A stretch of 50,119 nt of DNA, from positions 1-50,119 of the forward strand of contig JAHCJR010000016.1 in NCBI GenBank assembly GCA_026126165.1, read 5' to 3'. The notes beneath the pieces were generated by a model, which was not told where the DNA came from, did no database searches, and saw nothing but the letters and a program-made list of their open reading frames with translations. Below, piece by piece: positions 35,585-44,183 of this stretch. Both the position numbers and the translations under genes were made by a program. Origin of the DNA: Alphaproteobacteria bacterium (lineage in GTDB: Bacteria; Pseudomonadota; Alphaproteobacteria; Ferrovibrionales; Ferrovibrionaceae). Each line of letters begins with the position of its first letter. Positions within the stretch are counted from its first letter, which is position 1.

Positions 35585-36787
35585 TCAGCGACCGCCAAGG
35601 ACGGCGATATAGTCGCTCACCCACTTGTAGTAGGGCACGCAGGTCCTGCCGCCGCCGCAATTGGCGACCGGCGTCCGCCAGAACGCGATCCGCTCGAACT
35701 CGTTCAGGCCGTTATTCTCGCAGCCCTTGTCGCCAAGCAGCGCATTGCCCTTGCAGGCGGAGAGCACCACGGGAACCGACCCGAACCAGGCGGAGAGATC
35801 GCCCTGGAGCTTTGGATTGATCGAGTGCTCGAGCCACATATAGGCGCAGTTCGGGTGCTTGGAATCGACATGCATCATCGTCGTGTCCGCCCATCCGGTC
35901 GCGCCTTCCTTCGGCACGACACTGGCGATCGGCTGCCCCTTGGACTTGAGCACGTTGACCTGGAAGCCCCAGGACGACGAGGCCGCGAGGCCCTCGTTGG
36001 TGAAATCGTCGATCTGCACGAAGGCATCATGCCAGTAGCGGGCGACGATCTTGCGCTGCTGGCGCAGCAGGTCGAGAGCCGCCTTGTACTGCTTCTCGTC
36101 GAGCGAGTATGGGTCGGTGATGCCGAGGGCCGGCTGCGTCGCCTTGAGATAGAGCGCCGCATCGGCGATGTAGATCGGTCCGTCGAATGCCTGGACCCGC
36201 CCCTTGTTGGACTTGCCGTCGGGCAGGTTCATCTCCTTGAACACGACCTCCCAGCTATTCGGCGGCGTGGTGAAGACCTTCGTGTTGTAGGCCAGAACGT
36301 TGTAGCCCCACTGATAGGGCACGCCATAGTGCTTGCCATCGACGTAATGCCAGGCCGCCTTCTGCAGGCGCGGATCGATCTTGCCGTATGAAGGCACCAG
36401 GCCGACATTGACTTCCTGCACGCGCTTGCCGGCAATGAGGCGCAGGCTGGCATCACCGGACGCCGTCACCAGATCGAAGCCGCCCTCGTTCATCAGCGCG
36501 ACCATTTCGTCGGAGGTGCCGGCCGTCTTCACGTTCACCTTGCAGCCGGTCTTCTTTTCGAAATCCGTCACCCAGTCGAACTTGGCATCGGTCTGGCCGC
36601 GCTCGATATAGCCGGGCCAGGCGACGATATCGACCCGGCCCTCGCCGGCACCAAGCCGCTGCAGCGGCGCGGCGCCAACCGATCCGACCGCAAGGGCCGT
36701 TGCCGCCGCGGCGCCGATCGCACGCGCCGCCATCCGCTTGAAGGGCTTGCGCCTCGCAGAATGGCACTTGGCAGAATGGGTTTTCAT
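35585..36787 (-). CDS. ydcS: Putrescine/spermidine ABC transporter substrate-binding protein (YdcS-like)
   Basis: 400 residues. A long N-terminal signal (RRKPFKRMAARAIGAAAATALAVGSVGA, about 12-39) has a twin-arginine-like start and an Ala-X-Ala cut. The mature protein has the polyamine-binding pattern: VDIVAWPGYIERGQ, KVNVKTAGTSDEMVALMNEGGFDLVTASGDASLRL, and HYGVPYQWGYNVLAYN. Four cysteines near the C-terminus (about 325-378) may form disulfides, as in YdcS. It has a strong GGAGGAGGA ribosome site and is the first gene of the operon. Confidence 0.92.
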   Translation of the reverse strand: MKTHSAKCHSARRKPFKRMAARAIGAAAATALAVGSVGAAPLQRLGAGEGRVDIVAWPGYIERGQTDAKFDWVTDFEKKTGCKVNVKTAGTSDEMVALMNEGGFDLVTASGDASLRLIAGKRVQEVNVGLVPSYGKIDPRLQKAAWHYVDGKHYGVPYQWGYNVLAYNTKVFTTPPNSWEVVFKEMNLPDGKSNKGRVQAFDGPIYIADAALYLKATQPALGITDPYSLDEKQYKAALDLLRQQRKIVARYWHDAFVQIDDFTNEGLAASSSWGFQVNVLKSKGQPIASVVPKEGATGWADTTMMHVDSKHPNCAYMWLEHSINPKLQGDLSAWFGSVPVVLSACKGNALLGDKGCENNGLNEFERIAFWRTPVANCGGGRTCVPYYKWVSDYIAVLGGR

Positions 36788-36834
36788 GGTCTCCTCCTCC
36801 GCTATCCCTGTTTGTCGTCGGCTCTTGGCTTCTG

Positions 36835-36907
36835 ATTGGAAAAAACGCTATCGCGGGGAGTTTTTCGTATCAAATAGTGAAATCTGCTGTCATATTATCG
36901 GAAAAAC
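36835..36907. promoter_or_regulatory. Promoter region of the putrescine operon with three GTTTTTC-type boxes
   Basis: In the 125 bases between the LysR gene and ydcS, the element ATTGGAAAAAAC (36835-36846) faces an inverted copy GTTTTTCGTAT (36860-36870) across 13 bases, and a third copy, ATCGGAAAAAC, lies at 36897-36907. The inverted pair could bind a dimeric regulator, such as the LysR-family protein encoded next to it. AT-content is well above that of the surroundings. Confidence 0.4.
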
Positions 36908-36912
36908 CTATA

Positions 36913-37824
36913 TTACCCTCGGCGTGCCCTGCCGTGGCCATGTTCGCGCGAGAGTTCGACGAAGGTCCTGGCCGGGAGGGAAAGCGGCGAGCCCCGGCGC
37001 CAGACCAGGCCGACATCGACGCTGGGCAGCAGGTCCGCGAGGATTCGCGCATCCAGACGGTCGCCCTCCAGCGACCAGGGACGGAAAGCCATGTCGGGCA
37101 TGACGGCGATGCCCGCCCCGGTGGCGACCAGCGAGCGGACCGCCTCGACCGAGCCGGTCTTGAGCATGGTTCGCGGCGCCAGTCCGGCCGCCTGCCACCA
37201 GCCGCGCGCCGTTTCCGCCATCTCGTCGATATCAAGCTGGATCAGCGGCTCGGCGACGATATCGGCAAGCGCGATCCGCTCGGCCGCAGCCAGCGGATGA
37301 TTGGGCGCAAGCCAGAGCCGGTTGCGCGAGCGCACCACGACTTCGCAGTCGAGCGCGTCGCGATCGGTCATGTTCGAGACGAGGATCAGCCCGAGATCGA
37401 GTTCGCCATTGACCAGCAGATGCTCGACATAGTCCCGGACATCCTCATGCACCTCGACCGCGACATTGGGAAAGACCCGCCGGAAGCGCGCCAGCAGATC
37501 GGCCAGGAAATAGCCGGCGACCAGCGATGTCACCCCGAGATGGACCGTACCGGAAAGGCTCGGCGCCGCCGTCTGCAGGGCGCGCTGCGCATCGGCGACC
37601 GCCGCAAGAATATTGTGCGCATGGTGCAGGAACTGGTGTCCATGGTGGGTGAGCGCAAGTCCGCGCGCCCGCCGCTCGAACAGCGCCACGCCGGTGAAGT
37701 CTTCAAGCTGTTTCAACGCCTCGGTGACCGCCGATTGCGAGATCCCGACCGCCGCCGCCGCCGCGGTCACGGACCCTGCCTCCGCCACGGCGACGAAATA
37801 CCGGACCTGCCGCAAAGTCATCAT
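36913..37824 (-). CDS. LysR-family transcriptional regulator
   Basis: 303 residues from the ATG at 37824 (MMTLRQVRYFVAVAEAGSVTAAAAAVGISQSAVTEALKQLE), which gives the normal LysR start; the frame is open 37 codons upstream. The winged helix-turn-helix covers about 2-60, and the effector domain begins with GTVHLGVTSLVAGYF near residue 92. It lies directly upstream of the putrescine operon on the same strand, so it may control it. That differs from E. coli, where the nearby regulator YdcR is of the GntR/MocR type. The inducer is unknown. Confidence 0.92.
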   Translation of the reverse strand: MMTLRQVRYFVAVAEAGSVTAAAAAVGISQSAVTEALKQLEDFTGVALFERRARGLALTHHGHQFLHHAHNILAAVADAQRALQTAAPSLSGTVHLGVTSLVAGYFLADLLARFRRVFPNVAVEVHEDVRDYVEHLLVNGELDLGLILVSNMTDRDALDCEVVVRSRNRLWLAPNHPLAAAERIALADIVAEPLIQLDIDEMAETARGWWQAAGLAPRTMLKTGSVEAVRSLVATGAGIAVMPDMAFRPWSLEGDRLDARILADLLPSVDVGLVWRRGSPLSLPARTFVELSREHGHGRARRG

Positions 37825-37867
37825 CGGAAAAATTGAACACTGCCGCCTGATCGCGGTCAATCGGCCA

Positions 37868-39097
37868 TCAGGCGGCGGCGCGGCGGCGCCGGTTGCGGCC
37901 CTCGAAACGGCCAAGCTCCTGCCTGATCGCGGCAACGATCCGCCGATGGCCCCGCGCTGTCAGCGGTTCGAGCAGATCGCGATAGCAGGCAGCCTGGAAC
38001 GGGCTCTCGATCTGGACGCCGGCCGCAATCGCCTCTGGCGGTACGAGGCTCGCACCGAGCGCCTCTGTCCCCTCGATCCCAATGGCCAAAAGTTCCAGCC
38101 GGGTGCGGATGCACTTCTCGCAATCTCCGCAATTCAGTTCCTCGGAGTAGGCGGAAGGACAGACCCGAAGATGGCGGAATGCAGTCGGCCATGCCTGCAA
38201 CTCGCGCAGCTTGTCGAGGCGGCTGAACCGCAGGCCCCAGTGACGGATCTGCACTCCCTCGCTGGAATAGCAGGGATCGAGCAGGGGATGGGATCCGTTC
38301 GGCCGCAGGCTGCGCGCATCCTGGGTTGCCGCCAGGCTGACCTGCAAGTTACCGGTCGATGCGAGATGCGCGATGGCCGCGAGAGCCGCGCCATGTTGCT
38401 GGTAGAGCCAGAAATCGGGCCGGACGGGAATCCGCCGGATATCGCTCGCAGCACTCACCAGCTCGAGACCGGTTTCTGCCGCGACGACAAGAAGGGCCGC
38501 GCGCGCGCGCGCGAACCGCTCCCGCTGCAGCCGACCGGGCTTCTTGCCGATATCGAAACCATGCACGACATAGCCGTGGCTGAAGCGGCCGGGATCGCCC
38601 TGGGCAAAATCCTGCCGGTTACGCCAAAGCATGTGCAGCGAGTCGACCCCGCCCGAGAGAAAGCATCCCTGGCGCGGCTGGGGCGCCGGAAGCCGCCGGC
38701 CTGCGCCACCGCGCCTTGCCTCGATCGCCGGAGCGGCAGATCCGGCAAGCGACCAGCAGCGCCACAGCGCATGGATCTCGGCCAGCCCGTCGCGCAGCCT
38801 GGGACACACCTCGGCATCGATCTGCATGCGCTTCTCGCCGTGATGCACCGCAAGCGGAAAGCAGGCTGCGGCCAACACATCGCCTGCTGCGGCACTGTAG
38901 CCGGGCGCCTGGTGGATGGAGAACTCCAGGTCATGCACCCCGGTTGGGCCGTCCTCGAAAGCCACGCGCGCGGCAAGTCGCCGCCCGAACGTTCCATCGC
39001 TGCAGGAGATCGCATCCACAAGCATGCCAGCGTGCCTTCCCCTCGGCATCGCACCAGCCCACGCGAGCGCCCCCGCGCTCCGGGCCTGCCTCATCAT
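37868..39097 (-). CDS. PP-loop ATPase-like protein with QueC-type zinc cysteines, function unknown
   Basis: 409 residues from the ATG at 39097; the first 24 residues are unusual, and the ATG at 39025 may be the true start. Numbered from 39097, a PP-loop CFLSGGVDSLHML (SGGVDS at 148-153) would bind ATP and activate a substrate by adenylation. A cysteine cluster Cys313, Cys323, Cys326, Cys329 (CPSAYSEELNCGDCEKC) resembles the zinc site of QueC. About 140 residues precede the PP-loop, and they are absent from QueC, so this is not the queuosine enzyme. It lies between a P450 gene (44 bases upstream) and the LysR gene, all on one strand. I cannot name a substrate. Confidence 0.75.
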   Translation of the reverse strand: MMRQARSAGALAWAGAMPRGRHAGMLVDAISCSDGTFGRRLAARVAFEDGPTGVHDLEFSIHQAPGYSAAAGDVLAAACFPLAVHHGEKRMQIDAEVCPRLRDGLAEIHALWRCWSLAGSAAPAIEARRGGAGRRLPAPQPRQGCFLSGGVDSLHMLWRNRQDFAQGDPGRFSHGYVVHGFDIGKKPGRLQRERFARARAALLVVAAETGLELVSAASDIRRIPVRPDFWLYQQHGAALAAIAHLASTGNLQVSLAATQDARSLRPNGSHPLLDPCYSSEGVQIRHWGLRFSRLDKLRELQAWPTAFRHLRVCPSAYSEELNCGDCEKCIRTRLELLAIGIEGTEALGASLVPPEAIAAGVQIESPFQAACYRDLLEPLTARGHRRIVAAIRQELGRFEGRNRRRRAAA

Positions 39098-39141
39098 AAG
39101 TCTTTTCCGCTAATCCGAAATGCCTCACATGCCACTCGGCT

Positions 39142-40380
39142 TCAGGAAACCGCCGCCGGCAGCGAGAGGAACCCGCGAAACCTGGCGCGACCGCCGCGAA
39201 CCGGATCGCCGTCCAGACGAAGCCGGGGAAGGCGCCGGATCATCCGCCCGATGGCGATCTGCCCCTCCAGCCGCGCCAGTGCCAGACCGGCGCAGACATG
39301 AGGGCCGCCTCCGAAGGCAAGGTGGCGGTTCGCCTGCCGGCCGATATCGAAGCGTTCGGGATCGGCAAACTCCGCCGGGTCGCGGTTCGCGGCGCCGATG
39401 CAAAGCGTGAGGTAGGTTCCGGCCGGCAACGGGATACCGCCCAGCTCCACCGGCTCCGCCACGGTCCGGTTGCCAAGCTGGTTGGAGCTCTCGTAGCGAA
39501 GGCACTCCTCCACCGCGCTTCGGATGAGCGCGGGATCGGCACGCAGGCGCGCCAGCTCCGCATCGTGCGTCAGAAGCAGATGCAAGCCATTTCCGATCAG
39601 ATTAGTCGTCGTCTCATGCCCGGCATTGAGCAGGAAGATGCAGTTCTGCAGCAGTTCCTCCTCGGTCAGCCGTTCGCCGTCCTGCTCGCCGCGAATCAGC
39701 CGGCTGAGCACGTCGCTCTCATCGCCGAGATTGCGCCGACGATCGGCGACCAGGATCTTAAGGTAGTCGGTGAATTCCTCGACCGCGCGATGCCCGCGCG
39801 CGAGCTGCTCGGGTGTCAGCGTCGCCTCGAGCGCGCCTAGAATGGCGAGCGACCAGCCGCGCAGGGGCGCGCGGTCGGCATGCGGCACTCGCAACAGGTT
39901 ACCGATCACCTCGACCGGGATGGCCGAGGCGAAATCGTCGATCAGATCGAAATGACGCTTGTCCTCGATCCGATCCAGCAGGTCGTCGACCAGCCGGACC
40001 AGGTCCGGTTCCATGGACCGGATGGCACGCGGCGTCAGCGCGCCGGCGATCAGCCGTCTGACCCGCGTATGCAAGGGCGGATCGTTGAAGACCAGACTCG
40101 TCGTGTGATGGCGGTAGAGAGGCGTATCGAGGCCGTATTTCGGAGCGAATTCCCGGCGCTTGTCGGAACGAAAGCGCCGTGTATCCCGGTAGATCAGGTC
40201 GAGATCGGCATAGCGCGTGAGGAAGAAGGACCCGTCCGCGCAGCGATGCACCGGGGAATAGCGCCGCAGCGCGCGATAGGTCGGATAGGGATCGCGGTAG
40301 AATTCCGCGGTCGGGCGCGTGACGTCGAACCCGCGTGCCAGCATCTCGGCTTCGGCTTCCGTCACGGACTTCACGTTCAT
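39142..40380 (-). CDS. Cytochrome P450
   Basis: 412 residues, a soluble bacterial P450 with no membrane anchor. The heme-binding loop is FGGGPHVCAGLALARLE with Cys363 as the iron ligand. The oxygen-activating I-helix motif is AGHETTT (253-259), and the ExxR pair is Glu292 and Arg295. It would hydroxylate or otherwise oxidise a small molecule with electrons from a ferredoxin system, which is not encoded nearby. The PP-loop gene 44 bases downstream on the same strand is a likely operon partner. The subfamily and substrate cannot be told by eye. Confidence 0.95.
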   Translation of the reverse strand: MNVKSVTEAEAEMLARGFDVTRPTAEFYRDPYPTYRALRRYSPVHRCADGSFFLTRYADLDLIYRDTRRFRSDKRREFAPKYGLDTPLYRHHTTSLVFNDPPLHTRVRRLIAGALTPRAIRSMEPDLVRLVDDLLDRIEDKRHFDLIDDFASAIPVEVIGNLLRVPHADRAPLRGWSLAILGALEATLTPEQLARGHRAVEEFTDYLKILVADRRRNLGDESDVLSRLIRGEQDGERLTEEELLQNCIFLLNAGHETTTNLIGNGLHLLLTHDAELARLRADPALIRSAVEECLRYESSNQLGNRTVAEPVELGGIPLPAGTYLTLCIGAANRDPAEFADPERFDIGRQANRHLAFGGGPHVCAGLALARLEGQIAIGRMIRRLPRLRLDGDPVRGGRARFRGFLSLPAAVS

Positions 40381-40396
40381 GCGCGCCCCCGACCCA

Positions 40397-40492
40397 GCTG
40401 CCGCATTTCCGCCCCAACCTGCGGACAGGATAATCCCGGCTTTCGCGCGAGGCTGTCAACGGAAGCCTCGATCTGCTAGAGAATGCGGCAGC
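40397..40492. repeat. Perfect 11-base inverted repeat spanning the P450-ycjX promoter region
   Basis: GCTGCCGCATT (40397-40407) and AATGCGGCAGC (40482-40492) are exact reverse complements, 74 bases apart. They flank most of the 174-base gap between the divergent P450 and ycjX starts. Such spacing would suit looping between two half-sites or a shared regulator. I see no gene or other feature in the gap. Confidence 0.45.
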
Positions 40493-40554
40493 GCAGATGC
40501 ACCGATAGAGGGCCTGCCTCGTGCCTGCCTGCCGCAACTCGGGACGATCTCCGC

Positions 40555-41976
40555 ATGATCCGTCGCGACGACATACTTTCGACCACATGGAAGGCGCTCG
40601 AAGCCGGCGGGTCCCGCCTCGGCCATGCGCTGCTCGATCGCCGGCTCAGGCTCGGCATCACCGGCCTCAGGGGGGCAGGAAAGACCGTCTTCTGCACCTC
40701 CCTGATCGAGCTGATCACCGGCGGACGGGACTGGGACGAGCGCTTCCCGCTCCTCTCCCGGGAACGCCGCCCCATTGCCGGACGGATCCTTCCCGTGCCG
40801 GGCTGGAAACCGTTTCCGATCGAGGAGATGCGCGCACGGCTGCAGGCCGCGACACCTGACTGGCCGCCGCCCACCGCAGAGCCGACGGCGACACGGATCG
40901 AATTCGATATCCCGGCGGACGGGCTATGGCGCAGGCTGGGCCTGTCGGGCAGGCGCATCGACATCGAGCTCGTCGACTATCCCGGCGAGTGGCTGCTCGA
41001 CCTCGCATTGCTGAAAGCCGATTTCGCGAGCTGGTCACGCGAGACACTGCGCCTCATCGATCTGTCGCCGACACGCACCGCGCTAAGCCGGGAATGGCGC
41101 GCCGAAGTGGCAGCCCATGATCTCTCCGCCCACCTGCCCGACGATACCCTCTTCAGCCTGCATCGCGGCTATGTGGAGTTCCTGCGCCGCTGCAGGTTCT
41201 CCGATCCGCCGCTCTATCTGCTGGCGCCGGGCCAGTTCATCCGCCCGCCTGCCGACATTCGCGCGGAAACGGACTTTCACTTCTTCCCCGCAAGCCCGGC
41301 GGGCGAGAGAAAAGCCGCCAGAGGCAGCGCGTTTGCCGAACTGGAGGCGCGCTACCAGCGCTACCGGCGGCGGGTGCGGGAATTCTACGAACGCAGCTTC
41401 CAGGGCATCGATGCGCAGGTCGTCCTGGTCGACGTGCTGGAAGCGCTCAACCAGGGACCCGAAAGCTTCGCCGACCTGCAGAGGGCCTTGCGCCTGTGCA
41501 TGGAGAGTTTCGACTATGGTCCGTCCAATCCGATCCTTCGCTGGTTCCGTCCAAGCATCGCGCGGATCGCCTTTGCCGCGACCAAGGCCGACCAGGTCAC
41601 GCGCAACCAGTGGAACAATCATCGCCTCCTGCTCGAGAAGCTGCTCTCCGAACAGGTCCGGCGCGCCAGGGCCGGGCGCGTCGAGATCGAGTTCTTCTCC
41701 GTGGCTTCCGTGCGCGGCACGCGCGAGGTGAAGCGGATGTTTCGGGATCGCCCGATATCCATGCTGCAGGGGCGCAAGAAAGGAGCGCCGGAGGACATCA
41801 TCGAAATCTATCCTGGCGAAGTTCCCGCCGATCTGCCGGGGCCGGACTACTGGCAGCGGCCGCACCGCTTCGTCGACTTTCTGCCCTGGCGCGACGGAGC
41901 GGCCAGAAGCGAGGCCGCCGCGCCGGCGGAGCAGATCGGCCTGGACGAACTGCTGGACTTTCTCCTGAGGAGATGA
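40555..41976 (+). CDS. ycjX: YcjX family P-loop protein
   Basis: 473 residues from the ATG at 40555 (MIRRDDILSTTWKALEAGGSRLGHALLDRRLRLGITGLRGAGKT); the frame is open 24 codons upstream. Walker A is GLRGAGKT (37-44), and DYPGEWLLDLALL near residue 143 is a typical switch-like segment of the family. YcjX proteins are cytoplasmic GTPase-like proteins of unclear role, induced with the phage-shock genes in E. coli, where ycjX is followed by ycjF. Here ycjF follows 3 bases later. No psp genes are in the window. Confidence 0.92.
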   Translation: MIRRDDILSTTWKALEAGGSRLGHALLDRRLRLGITGLRGAGKTVFCTSLIELITGGRDWDERFPLLSRERRPIAGRILPVPGWKPFPIEEMRARLQAATPDWPPPTAEPTATRIEFDIPADGLWRRLGLSGRRIDIELVDYPGEWLLDLALLKADFASWSRETLRLIDLSPTRTALSREWRAEVAAHDLSAHLPDDTLFSLHRGYVEFLRRCRFSDPPLYLLAPGQFIRPPADIRAETDFHFFPASPAGERKAARGSAFAELEARYQRYRRRVREFYERSFQGIDAQVVLVDVLEALNQGPESFADLQRALRLCMESFDYGPSNPILRWFRPSIARIAFAATKADQVTRNQWNNHRLLLEKLLSEQVRRARAGRVEIEFFSVASVRGTREVKRMFRDRPISMLQGRKKGAPEDIIEIYPGEVPADLPGPDYWQRPHRFVDFLPWRDGAARSEAAAPAEQIGLDELLDFLLRR

Positions 41977-41979
41977 GCC

Positions 41980-43011
41980 ATGCGCCCGGATGATTCTGAC
42001 AGGACGCAAGACGGGCTCGAGCAGATCGCCGGGCGCGAATTCCGCATCGCCGAACTGGCGCCAGCGCCGGACCGGCTGGATACGCCCGACATCGATCCGC
42101 CGCCCGATGCCGGGCTTCCCCGTCGTCCTCACCCTGCGCGCCGCGTGTTCCTCTGGAGCCTTGCGGCAAGCGTTCTCGCGATTCTTGGCCTTCAGGTCTA
42201 CGATTTTCTCGCCGCGCTGTATCGAGAGAACCTGATCACCGGCGGTGTCGTCTCGGCATTGCTGGCGCTGACCCTGGGAAGCGGCCTGCTCTGGGCGCGA
42301 GCGGAACTGCGCGGCATTTTCCGCCTCGAGGCCGTCGATGCCGTCCGCGAGAAGGCATTGCGCATCGCCACAGGGGCCAGCGTCGACGAGGCCGACGGGC
42401 TGATCGAGGATCTGATCCGCGTTCAGGCGCACCGGCCGGGGATCGCGCACGCGCTGCACCGTTTGCGCCGGCTGCACGGTGGCAAGCTCGCGGATCGCGA
42501 ACTTCTGCGCGTTCTGGATGCACGCATCCTGGGGCCATGCGACGAGGAAGCGGTCGCCACCGTCGACCGTCATGCGCGCCGCGCCGCCATTGCCGTCGCC
42601 GCCTCCCCGGTCGCCATTCTTGATGCGGTCATCCTGGTGGCACTGGCGCTGTCCATGATCCGCGAGGTCGCCGAGGTCTATGGCATGCGGCCCGGCCGGC
42701 TGGCGAGTGTCCGTATTGCCCGGAGGCTGCTTGGCGGAACCGCGATGGTGATGGGCGCCGATATTGCCGGAACCATGATCCTGGAACAGTTCGGCAAAAC
42801 GATCGGTACCGTGGTCGCGGTGAAAGGCGGCGAAGCGGCCATCGCGGGCTTGCGCATGCTCCGCCTCGGGCAGATGGTGATCCAGGAAGTGCGGCCGGTG
42901 CCCGCCCTGGAGGCCGAGCGCAACCGGATCGGCCGGTCCATCGCACGCGCCATGCAGCTCTTCGCCGGTTCGCCCCGGCGCGAAGAGGTGCCGCCGGCGC
43001 GCGAACCCTGA
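41980..43011 (+). CDS. ycjF: YcjF family (DUF697/TIGR01620) membrane protein
   Basis: 343 residues. A cytoplasmic N-terminal part (1-50) rich in Asp, Pro and Arg precedes two membrane helices (about 53-75 and 85-105). The DUF697 domain follows (ILDAVILVALALSMIREVAEVYGMRPG at about 208-234, and MVMGADIAGTMILEQ further on). It starts 3 bases after ycjX and is surely cotranscribed with it. The pair is conserved across proteobacteria, and the function is unknown. Confidence 0.9.
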   Translation: MRPDDSDRTQDGLEQIAGREFRIAELAPAPDRLDTPDIDPPPDAGLPRRPHPARRVFLWSLAASVLAILGLQVYDFLAALYRENLITGGVVSALLALTLGSGLLWARAELRGIFRLEAVDAVREKALRIATGASVDEADGLIEDLIRVQAHRPGIAHALHRLRRLHGGKLADRELLRVLDARILGPCDEEAVATVDRHARRAAIAVAASPVAILDAVILVALALSMIREVAEVYGMRPGRLASVRIARRLLGGTAMVMGADIAGTMILEQFGKTIGTVVAVKGGEAAIAGLRMLRLGQMVIQEVRPVPALEAERNRIGRSIARAMQLFAGSPRREEVPPAREP

Positions 43012-43020
43012 GCCCGATCC

Positions 43021-43635
43021 TCAGGGCTCGCCCAGCAGCGCCAGCCGGAAGCGTTCTTTGAGGTGCGCCCCATCCCGGGGCGGAAGCACCAGCGGCAGCC
43101 GTTCCACCAGCACCTTGGCGACACGGAAAACCGGCCCCTCGCCCTGCAGCAGGTCTTGGCGCAAGCGCGCCGTCCCTTTCGGTCCACGGACGGTGTCGCT
43201 GTCAGCGATACCCGCGCCGCGCGCCATGAGCGCGAGGTCGGTGCCGGCACCCCGCTCCTCCTGTGGCGCCTGCACGGGTGCAGTATGCGTCGCCTGGTTT
43301 CCGGTCTCGCCGAAACGCTCGTTGTCGAGTACCAGAATGGCAAGGTTGCGCGGACGCTGCACGGCGACGGTAGCGAGCGAGCCGAGCCCCATCAGCATGT
43401 CGCCATCTCCGGTAATAACCAGCACGCGCCGTTCCGGCCGCGCCAGCGCCAGTCCAAGCCCGAGGGCGAGCGTCCCGCCCATGGCGCCCCAGAGCGGCAG
43501 GTTGAGAGGCCGGTCGCCGGCAGCGGTGACGTCCCAGGCGCTCTGACCAAGACCCGCCACCACCAGCAGCCGGTCGTCCGCACCGGCGAGAACGTCCGCG
43601 ACCAGCGCGCGGCGGTGAAACCTCTCCTCGTTCAT
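43021..43635 (-). CDS. ThDP-dependent decarboxylase, C-terminal (beta) subunit, sulfopyruvate decarboxylase-like
   Basis: 204 residues. It is the thiamine-diphosphate-binding half: GDGDMLMGLGSLATVAVQRPRNLAILVLDN holds the GDG...N motif for Mg and diphosphate, followed by ERFGETGNQATHTA, as in ComE and phosphonopyruvate decarboxylase. The start overlaps the stop of the alpha gene by 4 bases (ATGA). Split alpha and beta subunits are the hallmark of sulfopyruvate decarboxylase (ComDE) in coenzyme M and sulfonate pathways. Phosphonopyruvate or another 2-keto acid is also possible. Confidence 0.8.
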   Translation of the reverse strand: MNEERFHRRALVADVLAGADDRLLVVAGLGQSAWDVTAAGDRPLNLPLWGAMGGTLALGLGLALARPERRVLVITGDGDMLMGLGSLATVAVQRPRNLAILVLDNERFGETGNQATHTAPVQAPQEERGAGTDLALMARGAGIADSDTVRGPKGTARLRQDLLQGEGPVFRVAKVLVERLPLVLPPRDGAHLKERFRLALLGEP

Positions 43636-44165
43636 CTTGCCGCCTCGAAGCGCTTGGCGCCGATCAGTCTCTGACGCAACAGCACCGCGACCGCCTGATT
43701 ACCGGAAAAAGCCATCCCGGCCGCCGCCTCGACCACCTGCCCTACTTCGGCCGGCCGTTCGGCGGAGAAGACGATGCTGCCCATGGCTTGCAACACTGTC
43801 CCAGCAGCCTGGCCCATAGGGAGCTGCCATGGATTGCTCTCGCCGAAATCGCCCCGCATGGTGACCAGCATGAGGAGGGGATAACGCATCGTCCGGGCGA
43901 GACCGAGCATGTTGACGCAGTTGCCCACACCCGAGGACTGCATCAGCAATACGCCGCGATCGCCGCCAAGCCAGCCGCCCAGCAGCACCGCGACACCTTC
44001 TTCTTCGGTCGTCAGCACGATGGGGCGCATCTCCGTGCAGGCATGGCAGAGCGAGATCAGGCGCGCATGGCCCGCATCCGGCAGGTAACAGACCTGGCGC
44101 ACGCGTTGCGCGCGCAGCACCTCGAAGACATCCGATGGCCAGTCGGGTTGGTTCGCGTCCTGCAT
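43632..44165 (-). CDS. ThDP-dependent decarboxylase, N-terminal (alpha) subunit, sulfopyruvate decarboxylase-like
   Basis: 177 residues. It holds the pyrimidine-binding half of a ThDP enzyme: TTEEEGVAVLLGGWLGG carries the Glu that activates the cofactor, and LLMQSSGVGNCVNMLGL is close to the LMQSSGLGN stretch of ComD and phosphonopyruvate decarboxylase. It forms an active enzyme with the beta subunit, to which it is translationally coupled. It starts 18 bases after the reductase gene. Confidence 0.8.
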   Translation of the reverse strand: MQDANQPDWPSDVFEVLRAQRVRQVCYLPDAGHARLISLCHACTEMRPIVLTTEEEGVAVLLGGWLGGDRGVLLMQSSGVGNCVNMLGLARTMRYPLLMLVTMRGDFGESNPWQLPMGQAAGTVLQAMGSIVFSAERPAEVGQVVEAAAGMAFSGNQAVAVLLRQRLIGAKRFEAAR

Positions 44166-44183
44166 GTCCGTCCAGACCCGCGC

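Noticed and set aside
37868..40380. Qat or type IV CBASS anti-phage system because of the QueC-like protein
   Set aside because: No QatA-type ATPase, QatB, TatD-like nuclease, cyclic-nucleotide synthase or effector gene nearby; the neighbours are a P450 and a LysR regulator.
41083..42573. 496-codon minus-strand frame opposite ycjX and ycjF
   Set aside because: Shadow of two recognised genes; no ribosome site or domain.
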